Positions 35,779 to 45,311 of a DNA stretch of 64,000 nucleotides are shown in pieces (the stretch's first letter is position 1; the number at the start of each line of letters is the position of its first letter). This DNA comes from Clostridia bacterium DTU025. Its GTDB lineage: Bacteria > Bacillota > DTU025. The translations under genes and the position numbers were made by a program. The DNA is taken from the NCBI GenBank assembly GCA_001513145.1, contig LFSP01000037.1:82390-146389 (forward strand). The letters run 5' to 3'. A model generated the notes under the pieces. It did no database searches. It was not told where the DNA came from and worked only from the letters and a program-made list of their open reading frames with translations.

Positions 35779-36336
35779 CTACACCTGCATGATCTCGACT
35801 TCTTTGTCCGCCAGGAGCTTGTCGACCTCTCCTATGTACTTATCGGTGAGCTTCTGAACCTCATCCTGTGCCCGCTTGAGGTCGTCTTCGGTGATGGTGC
35901 CCTCTTTCTCCATGGCCCTGAACCTCTCAATGGCATCCCTTCGGACGTTCCTGATGGCCACCCGTTTCTCCTCGGCCATCTTGCGCACCAGCTTCACCAG
36001 GTCACGGCGGCGTTCCTCGGTCAAGTGCGGTATCACCAGCCTGATGACGTTGCCGTCGTTGGTGGGAACCAGGCCCAGGTCCGACTTCTGGATCGCCCTC
36101 TCGATCTTGCCCAGCACCGACTTGTCCCATGGGGTGATCACCAGAAGGCGAGGTTCGGGAGCGGAGACCGACGCCAGCTGGTTCAGAGGAGTCGGCGTAT
36201 CGTAGTAGTCCACCACGATCCGGTCCAGCAGAGCGGGGTTAGCCCGGCCGGTGCGTACCGTGGCGAAATCCTTCACGGCTGCTTCCACCGTATCCTTCAT
36301 CTTGCCCTCGGCCTTGACCATCTCATCCTTGTACAA
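35779..36336 (-). CDS. frr: Ribosome recycling factor
   Basis: RRF splits post-termination ribosomes with EF-G. The 185-residue product is the normal length and has EGKMKDTVEAAVKDFATVRT followed by GRANPALLDRIVVDYYDTPT, and IPHLTEERRRDLVKLVRKMA then EEKRVAIRNVRRDAIERF. A much longer open frame exists upstream. I choose the TTG at 36336: it is 3 bases from the pyrH stop, has GGGAGG 8 bases upstream (inside the end of pyrH), and gives an N-terminus that aligns without gaps to B. subtilis RRF. Confidence 0.96.
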   Translation of the reverse strand: MYKDEMVKAEGKMKDTVEAAVKDFATVRTGRANPALLDRIVVDYYDTPTPLNQLASVSAPEPRLLVITPWDKSVLGKIERAIQKSDLGLVPTNDGNVIRLVIPHLTEERRRDLVKLVRKMAEEKRVAIRNVRRDAIERFRAMEKEGTITEDDLKRAQDEVQKLTDKYIGEVDKLLADKEVEIMQV

Positions 36337-36338
36337 GC

Positions 36339-37094
<756 letters not shown>

Positions 37095-37124
37095 TTATCC
37101 TGCATCTTGACTGCAAGCCCCTTG

Positions 37125-37158
37125 ATAACAAAGAAGAGAACACCGCAGTGTTCTCTTC
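37125..37158 (-). terminator. Intrinsic terminator after tsf
   Basis: GAAGAGAACAC and GTGTTCTCTTC form a perfect 11-bp stem (37133-37158) around a 4-base loop. On the minus strand it is followed by TTTGTTATC. It begins 15 bases past the tsf stop and is one of the best intrinsic terminators in the window, ending the rpsB-tsf transcript. Confidence 0.85.
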
Positions 37159-37172
37159 CCTGCTCATCTTCA

Positions 37173-37772
37173 TTATAGGGTTTCGCCGCGCTCGAACCGG
37201 ACGAACCGCCTCACCGTGATGTTCTCGCCCAGCTTGCTGATGGCCTCGCGGACGAGGTCTCCCACGGTCTTCTCAGGCTCGCGGATGAAGGGCTGATCCA
37301 GCAGGCACACCTGCTGGAAGAACTTCTCCATACGCCCCTCGGCGATCTTAGTAGCGATCTTCTCCGGCTTGCCCTCGTTCACGGCCTGGGCCAGATAGAT
37401 CTTCCGCTCAGCCTCGACCATCTCCTCGGGAACCTGATCCCGCGAAACGTACTTCGGGTTCGCTGCGGCCACCTGCATCGCCAGATCGTGCACGAGCGCC
37501 TGGAACTGGGCGTTCTTGGCCACGAAGTCGGTCTCGCAGTTGACCTCAATGAGCACTCCGATCTTGCCACCCATGTGGATGTAAGCATCGATGATGCCCT
37601 CGGCGGTCTCACGACCAGCCCTCTTGGCCGCGGCGGCCAGCCCCTTCTCCCTCAGGTACAGTACGGCCTTGTCGAAGTCGCCGGCGCACTCCACCAGTGC
37701 CCGCTTGCAGTCCATCATGCCGGCGCCGGTGGTCTCGCGAAGCTCCTTAACCTTCGTTGCTGAAATCTCCAT
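37173..37772 (-). CDS. tsf: Elongation factor Ts, short form
   Basis: EF-Ts exchanges GDP for GTP on EF-Tu. The 199-residue product starts MEISATKVKELRETTGAGMM, with DCKRALVECAGDFDKAVLYL, then EVNCETDFVAKNAQF and the C-terminal LLDQPFIREPEKTVGDLVRE. It is about 90 residues shorter than the B. subtilis or E. coli proteins, matching the short EF-Ts of Thermus and some Clostridia with one core subdomain. A frame extends upstream to 37859; the ATG at 37772 gives the family N-terminus. It lies 19 bases after rpsB. Confidence 0.96.
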   Translation of the reverse strand: MEISATKVKELRETTGAGMMDCKRALVECAGDFDKAVLYLREKGLAAAAKRAGRETAEGIIDAYIHMGGKIGVLIEVNCETDFVAKNAQFQALVHDLAMQVAAANPKYVSRDQVPEEMVEAERKIYLAQAVNEGKPEKIATKIAEGRMEKFFQQVCLLDQPFIREPEKTVGDLVREAISKLGENITVRRFVRFERGETL

Positions 37773-37791
37773 TGAACGGATCCCCCCGTAT

Positions 37792-38583
37792 CTATTCGTT
37801 GCCCGTCTCGTCTTGGGCGTTGTCGGTGTACGACTCGCTGAAGTCGCCTTCCACCTCAAGCTCCTCAGGTCCAGCTTCCTCTTCAGCCGAAGCCTGGTCG
37901 AGGCCTTCCCTGCCCTCGATCACGGCGTCGGCCATCTTGGATGTCAGAAGCCTCACTGCACGAATAGCATCGTCATTGCCTGGGATCACGTAGTCAACCT
38001 CGTCAGGATCGCAGTTGGTGTCGACTATGGCGACTATGGGGATGTTCAGCCTGCGGGCTTCCGCCACCGCTATCTTCTCTTTGCGCGGATCGACGACGAA
38101 CACCGCGCTGGGGGGCTCCTTCATGTCGCGTATGCCCTGAAGGCGCTGCTGCAGCTTATCGCGCTCGGCCATGAGCTTCAGCACTTCCTTCTTGGGGAGC
38201 GCCTGGAAGGAACCGTCCTCCTCCATCCTCTCGAGGGCCTTCAGCCGCTCCACCCTCTTGCGGATGGTGCTGAAGTTGGTGAGCATTCCGCCCAGCCAAC
38301 GCTCGTTCACCCAGTGCATTCCGCAGCGCTGCGCCTCCTCGGCTACAGCGTCGCGAGCCTGCTTCTTGGTGCCGACAAACAGAACGGTTCCGCCTTCGCT
38401 GGCGACTGACTTGATGAAGTTGTAGGCCTCGTCGACCTTTCGTACGGTCTTCTGGAGGTCGATGATGTAGATGCCGTTCCTGGAGGTAAAGATGTACTGC
38501 TTCATCTTCGGGTTCCAACGCCTGGTCTGATGCCCGAAGTGTACACCCGCCTCCAGCAGCTGCTTCATGGTTACCACTGCCAT
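37792..38583 (-). CDS. rpsB: 30S ribosomal protein S2
   Basis: S2 binds late at the back of the 30S subunit. The 263-residue product has [76 protein letters not shown] and [20 protein letters not shown]. The last 40 residues form an acidic Glu/Asp-rich tail beyond the core. The ATG at 38583 has GGAGGTGAT, almost fully complementary to the 16S 3' end. A sigma-A promoter lies at 38704-38732, leaving a leader of about 110 bases where S2 autoregulation could act. Confidence 0.98.
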   Translation of the reverse strand: MAVVTMKQLLEAGVHFGHQTRRWNPKMKQYIFTSRNGIYIIDLQKTVRKVDEAYNFIKSVASEGGTVLFVGTKKQARDAVAEEAQRCGMHWVNERWLGGMLTNFSTIRKRVERLKALERMEEDGSFQALPKKEVLKLMAERDKLQQRLQGIRDMKEPPSAVFVVDPRKEKIAVAEARRLNIPIVAIVDTNCDPDEVDYVIPGNDDAIRAVRLLTSKMADAVIEGREGLDQASAEEEAGPEELEVEGDFSESYTDNAQDETGNE

Positions 38584-38703
38584 GACGTATCACCTCCCTC
38601 CCGCAGCGGTTCAACCTCCGGCCCCGTCAACTCCGAGCCACACCAGCTTCTGAGCCGGCACCGCAACTCGAATCGGGGGCCGTGTGTAATTCGCACAAGC
38701 GTT

Positions 38704-38732
38704 AGTATAGCATACGAGCCAAGCCCTGGCAA
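38704..38732 (-). promoter_or_regulatory. Sigma-A promoter of rpsB-tsf
   Basis: On the minus strand TTGCCA (-35) and TATACT (-10) are exactly 17 bases apart, 5 of 6 matches each. Transcription would start near 38697, about 113 bases ahead of rpsB. This is the only good match in the 232-base codY-rpsB gap and sits right after the codY terminator. Confidence 0.8.
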
Positions 38733-38756
38733 TCCAGTCCGATGGCGACAGGCCGC

Positions 38757-38809
38757 AAGAAACCGCAGGATGCCGGATGCGAAGGCATCGTCGATCCAGC
38801 CTCCTGCGG
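38757..38809 (-). terminator. Terminator after codY
   Basis: CCGCAGGA (38763-38770) pairs with TCCTGCGG (38802-38809), enclosing a second hairpin GATGCC/GGCATC. The minus strand continues TTTCTT. It begins 7 bases past the codY stop and separates codY from the rpsB promoter. Confidence 0.7.
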
Positions 38810-38815
38810 CGCCGC

Positions 38816-39601
38816 CTATCGTGCCCTGAGCCGCTCCAGCTCGTCGAAGAGCTTGTCGTTGAGCACGCGTATGTAGGTGCCCTTCATCCCTAGCGACCTC
38901 GACTCGATCACCCCTGCGCTCTCGAACTTCCGCAGTGCGTTCACAATCACGGACCTGGTTATCCCCACCCTGTCCGCGATCTTCGACGCCACTAGCAGCC
39001 CCTCGTCTCCAGAGAGCTCTTCGAAGATGTGCTCCACAGCCTCCTGCTCGGAGTACGACAGGGTATCCAGGGCCATCTGCACGGCGTTGCGCTTGCGCGC
39101 CTCCTCGTCGTGGCGCTCGCTGCGCGACCTGAGTATCTCCATCCCCACTAACGTGGCGGCGTACTCGGCCACCACCAGGTCGTCCTCGTCGTGCAGGCGC
39201 CCGTCGCTTACCAGCGCCAGGCTGGCCAGCCTCTCCCCGCCGCCGTACACCGGGACCATCGTCACGGCGCTCTGCTCCGATCCGCCCACAAGCTCGTCCT
39301 GGAAGACGCCCAGCGCAGCCACGGCGGGCAGGCCGATGACGGTGTCGAACACCCTCAGCAGGCTGTCATTGGTCTCCTTCGGCAGAAACCCCGTTTCAAA
39401 GGCTTCTGCAAGACCTGCGCCGTTTTCGCTCAAGTGCTTCAAAGAATGGGCCAGGAGCTTCCCGTTCTTGGCGATGATGAAGACGTCGCTCTCGGTGACC
39501 TCCGACAACACCTCTGCCAGCTCCGAAAGGTCAAGCGACCGGCCGGACGAGTTCTGGACAAGCCGATTAACTCTGCGCGTGCGTTCCAACAGAGAACCCA
39601 C
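38816..39601 (-). CDS. codY: GTP-sensing global regulator CodY
   Basis: CodY is a repressor that senses GTP and branched-chain amino acids and controls nutrient-limitation genes in low-GC Firmicutes. The 261-residue product has an N-terminal GAF domain (about 1-155; TRRVNRLVQNSSGRSLDLSE, GKLLAHSLKHLSE) and a C-terminal winged helix-turn-helix with LLVASKIADRVGITRSVIVN followed by ALRKFESAGVIESRSLGMKG. The GTG start at 39601 has GGGGAGG 8 bases upstream. Upstream xerC without hslVU is unusual. CodY could well control the branched-chain 2-oxoacid operon at 12.5-6.7 kb, but I see no clear CodY box there. Confidence 0.96.
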   Translation of the reverse strand: MGSLLERTRRVNRLVQNSSGRSLDLSELAEVLSEVTESDVFIIAKNGKLLAHSLKHLSENGAGLAEAFETGFLPKETNDSLLRVFDTVIGLPAVAALGVFQDELVGGSEQSAVTMVPVYGGGERLASLALVSDGRLHDEDDLVVAEYAATLVGMEILRSRSERHDEEARKRNAVQMALDTLSYSEQEAVEHIFEELSGDEGLLVASKIADRVGITRSVIVNALRKFESAGVIESRSLGMKGTYIRVLNDKLFDELERLRAR

Positions 39602-39646
39602 GTTGCGACCTCCCCTCGTGTAATTCCCTCACCAGTGACCATCTTT

Positions 39647-39675
39647 AGTATTCTCCAAAGATTCCACGCTCTAAA
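39647..39675 (-). promoter_or_regulatory. Candidate promoter of codY
   Basis: On the minus strand TTTAGA and AATACT are 17 bases apart (4 of 6 matches each) in the 98-base xerC-codY gap. The start site would be near 39640, about 40 bases ahead of the codY GTG. Weaker than the rpsB and ylxM promoters. Confidence 0.45.
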
Positions 39676-39699
39676 CGGTGAGCCGACGCAAAGCGCGGG

Positions 39700-40599
39700 T
39701 CATGCACGGGGGTGGGTGTTGCGGTATATGCGGTACAGACGCTCCCTCGATACGCTCGTGTAAATCTGCGTCGTCGATATGTCAGCGTGCCCCAGGAGCT
39801 CCTGGACGATACGGAGGTCGGCGCCTCCGTCGGTTAGATGGGTGGCGAACGAATGCCGAAGCGAGTGGGGGCTGAACTCCGAAGGCAGGCCCGCCTTGCG
39901 CAGGTACTTCTTGAGCATCCTCTGCACCGACCTACCGCTGAGCCTGCTGCCCCTGTTGTTCACGAAGAGCGCCCGGCACTCAGGGTCGGGCCGAAAGTGC
40001 TCCCTTCCCCGCTCCAGGTACTCGCGGATGCACGTCGCCGCTTGCCTGCCCACAGGCGCGATGCGCTCGCGAGCGCCTTTGCCCATCACCCTGACGCTGA
40101 GGGTCTCGGGCGAGTAGTCTTCGATGTTCAGGCCAACCAGCTCCGAGAGGCGTATCCCGGACGAGTACATGAGCTCCAGTATGGCCCTGTCCCGCAGGGC
40201 CTGCGGGCCGGATCCGCCTGCGGCGCTGAGGAGCCTGTCCACCTCCTGAGGCCTAGCCGCCCTGGGGAGACGCCGAGCCCTCCTGGCGGGGCGCAGCGCG
40301 TACGCGGGGTTGGACTCAATGCGCCCCTCGCGGGCCAGGTAACGGAGGTACGCCCTCACCGCGCTGAGCCTCCTGGCTATGCTGGACTGGGCGGCCCCCC
40401 TCGCCTGCAGCGACGCCAGGTATTTCCTGAGCGTCGACTGGCTTATCCGACATGGTTCGTCAGCGGGGATGCCAAGGTACTCGCAGAAGCTCAGAAACTG
40501 CGAGACGTCCCTGCCGTAAGAGTCCACGGTTCTCGGCGACAGGGCCCGCTCGCTCCTCAAGTAATGAATGAAGCCGTCTATGTCGCTCAACTGCGGCAC
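39700..40599 (-). CDS. xerC: Tyrosine recombinase XerC
   Basis: XerC partners XerD in chromosome dimer resolution. The 299-residue product has an N-terminal core-binding domain (about 1-95) and catalytic motifs: Arg in ELMYSSGIRLSELVGL, Lys region in RVMGKGARERIAPVG, HSLRHSFATHLTDGGADL with H-x-x-R, LLGHADISTTQIYTSV with the Tyr. It sits between trmFO and codY, the codV/xerC position in B. subtilis, whereas the recombinase at 1843-2754 is in the xerD position. The start at 40599 follows trmFO by 61 bases. An Arg-rich linker (RPARRARRLPRAARP, about 104-118) joins the two domains. Confidence 0.92.
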   Translation of the reverse strand: MPQLSDIDGFIHYLRSERALSPRTVDSYGRDVSQFLSFCEYLGIPADEPCRISQSTLRKYLASLQARGAAQSSIARRLSAVRAYLRYLAREGRIESNPAYALRPARRARRLPRAARPQEVDRLLSAAGGSGPQALRDRAILELMYSSGIRLSELVGLNIEDYSPETLSVRVMGKGARERIAPVGRQAATCIREYLERGREHFRPDPECRALFVNNRGSRLSGRSVQRMLKKYLRKAGLPSEFSPHSLRHSFATHLTDGGADLRIVQELLGHADISTTQIYTSVSRERLYRIYRNTHPRA

Positions 40600-40660
40600 C
40601 CCCTCTGACGCAACCAGGCACGAACTGATATCGGGCCGCTACTTCCTTGCCGCCCACCGC

Positions 40661-41977
40661 CTACCGCAGGCGCTTCAGCGTCTCGCTGAAACTGACCTGG
40701 GCCAGCTGGATCTGGCAGCGGCGCCTCTCTTCCTTTCGTTTCGCTTCCAGACAGGGCGGAAGCAGGCCGAAGCTCATGCCCTTTGGCTGATAGTCGCCTG
40801 CAGGCGGAGGCGACGACGCGTGCTGGCACAACGCCCCCAGGCAGCAACCGGGCGGCCACACAACGGGCCCGCGCCCGGTGGCCAGCCTGGCCGCGTTGAT
40901 CCCGGCCACGATGCCGGTGGCCGCGGACTCCATGTACCCCTCGACCCCGGTGATCTGCCCTGCGAACAGGATGCGGCCATCCCGCTTCAGTTGCAGGGTG
41001 GGAAGGAGGTGAGCCGGCCCGTTGATGTAGGTGTTCCTGTGCATGACACCGTACCGCACGAACTCGGCGTTCTGTAGCCCTGGGATCATGCGGAAGACCT
41101 TCCTCTGCTCGGGCCACGTCAGCCTGGTCTGGAAGCCCACCAGGTTCAGAAGCGTGCCCTCCCTGTTCTCCTTTCGGAGCTGCGCCACGGCGTAAGGACG
41201 CTGGCCCGTACGCGGGTCCAACAGGCCAACCGGCTTCAGAGGCCCGTAACGAAGCGTATCAACCCCGCGGCCTGCCAGCTCCTCCACGGGCATGCACGCC
41301 TCGAACAGCTTCATGCTCTCGAACCCGTGAAGCGGCACCCGTTCCGCCTTCACAAGGGCCTCGCAAAAGGCCAGGTAATCCTCCCGGTCCATGGGGCAGT
41401 TGGCGTAATCCGCCTCACCACGCCCGTACCGCGAAGCCCAGAAGGCTACGGACCAGTCCACCGAATCGGCCTCGATTATCGGCGACGCGGCGTCGAAGAA
41501 GAACAGGTGCTCTTCGCCGAGGAGGTCCGCAAGATGCCTCGAGAGGCTCTCGGAGGTCAGCGGCCCTGTGGCCACCACCACTATCCCCTCCTTCGGGATC
41601 TCGGTAGCCTCCCTGCGAACCACGCTTACCCTCGGATGCGCCTCAAGCGCCGCGGTGATGCACGCCGAGAACCGGTGCCTGTCAACTGCCAGCGCCTGCC
41701 CGGCAGGCACCCGCCAGCGGGTAGCGCACTGAAGCACCAGCGACCCCAGGGCGCGCATCTCGCCCTTCAACAGGCCAGGGGCGGTCTCTTCCCTGTCGGA
41801 ACCCAGCGAGTTGCTGCACACCAGCTCCGCGAAATGTCCAGTGGAGTGGGCCGGCGTGGTCGCCTGCGGCCTCATCTCCACCAGTGTGACGTCGATGCCC
41901 GCCTGGGCTACCTGCCACGCAGCCTCCGAGCCGGCCAGCCCGGCGCCGATCACCGTGACGGCGCTGGCGGCGCTCAC
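40661..41977 (-). CDS. trmFO: tRNA (m5U54) methyltransferase, folate/FAD-dependent
   Basis: TrmFO methylates U54 in the tRNA T-loop using methylene-tetrahydrofolate and FADH2. The 438-residue product has the FAD-binding start VTVIGAGLAGSEAAWQVAQ, then VEMRPQATTPAHSTGHFAEL, VCSNSLGSDREETAPGLLKG, ATGPLTSESLSRHLADL, CPMDREDYLAFCEALVKAER and ITGVEGYMESAATGIVAGIN. A frame opens far upstream to 42205; the GTG at 41977, in a GTGA overlap with the topA stop, gives the correct N-terminus. The topA-trmFO-xerC order is conserved. Confidence 0.96.
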   Translation of the reverse strand: MSAASAVTVIGAGLAGSEAAWQVAQAGIDVTLVEMRPQATTPAHSTGHFAELVCSNSLGSDREETAPGLLKGEMRALGSLVLQCATRWRVPAGQALAVDRHRFSACITAALEAHPRVSVVRREATEIPKEGIVVVATGPLTSESLSRHLADLLGEEHLFFFDAASPIIEADSVDWSVAFWASRYGRGEADYANCPMDREDYLAFCEALVKAERVPLHGFESMKLFEACMPVEELAGRGVDTLRYGPLKPVGLLDPRTGQRPYAVAQLRKENREGTLLNLVGFQTRLTWPEQRKVFRMIPGLQNAEFVRYGVMHRNTYINGPAHLLPTLQLKRDGRILFAGQITGVEGYMESAATGIVAGINAARLATGRGPVVWPPGCCLGALCQHASSPPPAGDYQPKGMSFGLLPPCLEAKRKEERRRCQIQLAQVSFSETLKRLR

Positions 41978-44079
41978 CTGCCCTCGCCTCCGGCCTCGTC
42001 GACCCAGCGGTGTGCGCACTCGGGATTGGCGCAGGTGTACTGCGTGCCGGCCTTCACCTTGGAGGCCGTGGTGAAGCTGCCGCATTTCGGGCACGCCACC
42101 CCGGAAGGCGGATTCCAGGACGCGAAGTCGCACTGCGGGTAGTTGGCGCACCCATAGAACCTGCGCCCCCTCTTGGATCGCCGTTCGAGGATGTCGCCTC
42201 CGCACTTGGGGCAGACGGCGTTCACCTTATTGGCGATGCTGCGCCTGTAGGTGCAGTGGGGATACCTGGGGCAGGCGATGAACTTGCCGTAACGCCCGCT
42301 CTTGATCACCAGGTTCGCCTGCCCGCACTCGGGGCATACCTCGTCGGTGGGCTCGTCGGCGATGACCACGCGCTCCGCCTCAACGTCGGCGGCGGCCAGC
42401 GCAGCAGCCAGTGGCTTGTAGAAGGAGTCCGTGACCTCGACCCAGTTGGACGAGCCCTCGGCCACCTTGTCCAGCTGGTCCTCGATCTTGGCGGTGAACT
42501 TCAGGTCCACCACCGATGGGAAGTACTGGGCCAAGAGGTCGCACACCGCCAGTCCCACCGCAGTGGGCTTGAAGCGCTTGTTCTCAAGCGTGGCATAGTC
42601 ACGCTTTCGCAGCGTCTCGATGATAGGCGCGTACGTGCTGGGCCTGCCGATGCCGTTCTCCTCAAGCACCTTCACCAGGCTGGCCTCGGTATACCGCGGT
42701 GGAGGCTGGGTGAAGTGCTGCTCAGGCGAAAGCTCCACAAGGTGCAGGGCCTGCCCTTCAGCCAGCTCCGGCAGGCGCTGCTCGGCATCATCTTCGGAAT
42801 CCTCGTCGCGCTCCTCGGTGTACACTGCCGTGAAGCCTGGGAACTTCATCACGCTGCCGGTGGCCCGGAACAGGTGGTCTCCAGCCTGTATATCCACGGT
42901 GATGGCATCGAACAGCGCATCCGACATCTGACTGGCCAGGAACCTCAGCCAGATCAGCCTATAGAGCCTCAGCTGGTCGCGGGTTAGGCTACCTGCCAGG
43001 GACTCGGGGGTGCGCCTGATGTCAGTGGGGCGAATGGCCTCGTGGGCGTCCTGGGAGCCCCTCCTGGCCCGGTATGCCCTGGGCCTTTCGGGCACAGCGG
43101 GACCGTTATCGAACTTGTAGTGGTCAACGGCGAAACTGCGCGCCGCAGCCTGCGCCTCCGCGGCCACCCTGAACGAGTCGGTTCTCATGTAGGTGATCAG
43201 GCCCACATGGCCCTCGCCCGCCACGTTCACTCCCTCGTAGAGCTCCTGCGCCACCTTCATGGTACGGCGCGCGGAGAAGCCCAGCCTCCTGAAGGCCTCC
43301 TGTTGGAGGGTGCTGGTGGTGAACGGCGGCGCCGGGCGCCGGGCCTGCTCCTTGACGCTGACGGACCTCACAGTGTAGCTGGAGTCCTTGAGGCTTTCGA
43401 CGATGGCCTGCACCTCTTCCGCGCTGAGCTTCTTGTTCGTGGAGGTGACGTATCGAGCGCGGAACTTGCGGCCGCGGGCTGTCGGGGCCAACACCGCAGA
43501 GAGGGTCCAGTACTCCTGCGGGACGAACGCCTGTATCTCCCGCTCCCTGTCTGCGATGAGCTTGAGGGCCGACGACTGAACGCGCCCGGCGGAAAGGCCC
43601 CTCCGGACCTTTCTCCATAGGAACGGACTTAGGTTGTATCCCACCAGCCTGTCAAGGACGCGCCTTGCCTGCTGGGCGTCTACCCTGTTCATGTCGATGG
43701 GACGCGCCGAGGCCAGAGCCGACTTCACCGCCGACTCAGTTATCTCGTTGAACTCGATCCGGCACGGGGCTTCGGGGTCGAGCTTGAGGATATGAGCAAG
43801 ATGCCAGGATATAGCTTCGCCTTCTCTGTCAGGGTCTGTGGCGAGGAGCACCTTGTCGGCTTTCTTAGCCGCCTCCCTCAGCTCCTTGATGACGCTGCCC
43901 TTGCCACGGATGTTTATGTACTTGGGCGCGTATCCGTCCTCCACATTCACCCCCAGGGTGCTCTTGGGAAGATCCCGCACGTGCCCGTACGATGCCTTCA
44001 CGCTGTACTTGCGTCCAAGAAACTTAGAGAGAGTCTTGACCTTAGTGGGCGACTCCACTATCACGAGGGTGTTCCCCAT
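41974..44079 (-). CDS. topA: DNA topoisomerase I
   Basis: TopA relaxes negative supercoils as a type IA enzyme. The 701-residue product starts MGNTLVIVESPTKVKTLSKF with the Toprim domain (ATDPDREGEAISWHLAHI), then PCRIEFNEITESAV, the catalytic Tyr region GLITYMRTDSFRVAAEAQ, and ENGIGRPSTYAPIIETLRKR. Three C-terminal Cys4 zinc ribbons follow (CPECGQANL..., CPKCGGDI..., CPKCGSFT...CANPEC). A frame runs upstream to 44139; the ATG at 44079 has GGAGG upstream. A good promoter overlaps the dprA end (44111-44139). Confidence 0.97.
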   Translation of the reverse strand: MGNTLVIVESPTKVKTLSKFLGRKYSVKASYGHVRDLPKSTLGVNVEDGYAPKYINIRGKGSVIKELREAAKKADKVLLATDPDREGEAISWHLAHILKLDPEAPCRIEFNEITESAVKSALASARPIDMNRVDAQQARRVLDRLVGYNLSPFLWRKVRRGLSAGRVQSSALKLIADREREIQAFVPQEYWTLSAVLAPTARGRKFRARYVTSTNKKLSAEEVQAIVESLKDSSYTVRSVSVKEQARRPAPPFTTSTLQQEAFRRLGFSARRTMKVAQELYEGVNVAGEGHVGLITYMRTDSFRVAAEAQAAARSFAVDHYKFDNGPAVPERPRAYRARRGSQDAHEAIRPTDIRRTPESLAGSLTRDQLRLYRLIWLRFLASQMSDALFDAITVDIQAGDHLFRATGSVMKFPGFTAVYTEERDEDSEDDAEQRLPELAEGQALHLVELSPEQHFTQPPPRYTEASLVKVLEENGIGRPSTYAPIIETLRKRDYATLENKRFKPTAVGLAVCDLLAQYFPSVVDLKFTAKIEDQLDKVAEGSSNWVEVTDSFYKPLAAALAAADVEAERVVIADEPTDEVCPECGQANLVIKSGRYGKFIACPRYPHCTYRRSIANKVNAVCPKCGGDILERRSKRGRRFYGCANYPQCDFASWNPPSGVACPKCGSFTTASKVKAGTQYTCANPECAHRWVDEAGGEGR

Positions 44080-44110
44080 CCAAATACCTCCAACACAGAG
44101 TGTCGTAAAC

Positions 44111-44139
44111 AGTGTAACCCAGCCCACATACCTGGTCAA
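44111..44139 (-). promoter_or_regulatory. Candidate promoter of topA
   Basis: On the minus strand TTGACC and TACACT are 17 bases apart. The -35 element overlaps the dprA stop codon, and transcription would start about 25 bases ahead of topA. This would allow topA to be expressed apart from dprA. Confidence 0.65.
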
Positions 44140-45311
44140 CCTGGACGCCGGCTGAACCTGAGCCCCTCTAGCCTCACCACAAGGCCGATAAGCTCGAGTT
44201 TGGACAGGCTGGCGAATACTCGCTTTGCAGGCAGTCCCGTGGCCGCCTGCACATCCTCGAAGCTTGTCCCGTCGCCCACGGCCTCGTACACCAGCGCATC
44301 GTCATGGCTGAGCTCTCGTTGGCCGGGGCGGTAGCCGGGACGTCGGCCGTGAGCGTAGGGCTCGGGGCGCTTCAGCTGATGGCCGATGTCCGTCAGGTCG
44401 CTGATGACCTTGTCGACAGAGAATATGGGGCACGCACCCTCGGCCATCAGGCCCACCGGCCCCCTGGCGGTATGGCGGGTGATGTCGCCGGGAACCACGT
44501 AGACGAAGCGGTTCTGGTGCAGCGCCAGCGTGGCCGTGATTAGCGCACCGCTGACCTCCGCCGCCTCCACCAGTATGCACGCAGCGGACATGCCGCTTAT
44601 CACCCTGTTGCGTGCGGGGAACGTGCCGCTGGAGGCCGGAAACCCGATGGGAAACGTCGATATCACACAGCCTGAGGCCATCACTTCCCTCACGATGCCG
44701 GAAAGGCGCACCGTCATCGGAGCACCTATCCCGCACCCAAGCACCCCCGCGGTGTAGCCTCCTGCGGCGATAGCCCCACGATGTGAAGCGGCGTCAATGC
44801 CACGGGCGAGGCCGCTCACGATGGCGGCGCCGGCACGGGCCAGCTCGTACGCGAAGCGCCACGCCACCGATACGCCGTACTCTGAGGCCCTGCGGGAGCC
44901 GACCATGCTGATCCACACAGGCGACTGCGGCGGTTTACGCCCGGCCATGTACAGGATAGGCGGGGCATCGGGCAGGTGAACCAGTAGCTCAGGGTAGAAC
45001 TCAGAGCCCAGGGTGACCACGTGTGCCCGGTGCGCTGAGGCTTTCCGAAGCTCCTCCCGGCCTGCAGCGACCGCGTCGTCATGCCGCATCGCCCAGGAGA
45101 AGGCGGAGTCAGGAAGCCAGGTGGGCCTCGCCGTACCTGCCTTCAGCATGTTGAAGAACTCCAGTGCACTCCCGTGCTCCTGCAACATGTACAGGAAATG
45201 CCTGGGGCCCATGCCAGGAGCCATGTTCCAGAACACCCAGGCCGCGAACTCGTCGCCCTCAGGCGGCCGAACGTCGCTCCACCGGATATGTATCCCCAGC
45301 TTGTGGCTCAA
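44136..45311 (-). CDS. dprA: DNA-processing protein DprA
   Basis: DprA binds incoming single-stranded DNA and loads RecA in natural transformation. The 391-residue product has an N-terminal SAM-like helical region, a Rossmann core with VGSRRASEYGVSVAWRFAYE, VSGLARGIDAASHRGAIAAG, VLGCGIG, SGTFPARNRVISGMSAACIL and VSGALITATLALHQNRFVYV, and a C-terminal winged helix (VQAATGLPAKRVFASLSKLE). All core motifs are present, so it is probably functional. The start is TTG at 45311, in a TTGA overlap with the comM stop, with GGAGGGG upstream. Confidence 0.94.
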   Translation of the reverse strand: MSHKLGIHIRWSDVRPPEGDEFAAWVFWNMAPGMGPRHFLYMLQEHGSALEFFNMLKAGTARPTWLPDSAFSWAMRHDDAVAAGREELRKASAHRAHVVTLGSEFYPELLVHLPDAPPILYMAGRKPPQSPVWISMVGSRRASEYGVSVAWRFAYELARAGAAIVSGLARGIDAASHRGAIAAGGYTAGVLGCGIGAPMTVRLSGIVREVMASGCVISTFPIGFPASSGTFPARNRVISGMSAACILVEAAEVSGALITATLALHQNRFVYVVPGDITRHTARGPVGLMAEGACPIFSVDKVISDLTDIGHQLKRPEPYAHGRRPGYRPGQRELSHDDALVYEAVGDGTSFEDVQAATGLPAKRVFASLSKLELIGLVVRLEGLRFSRRPG

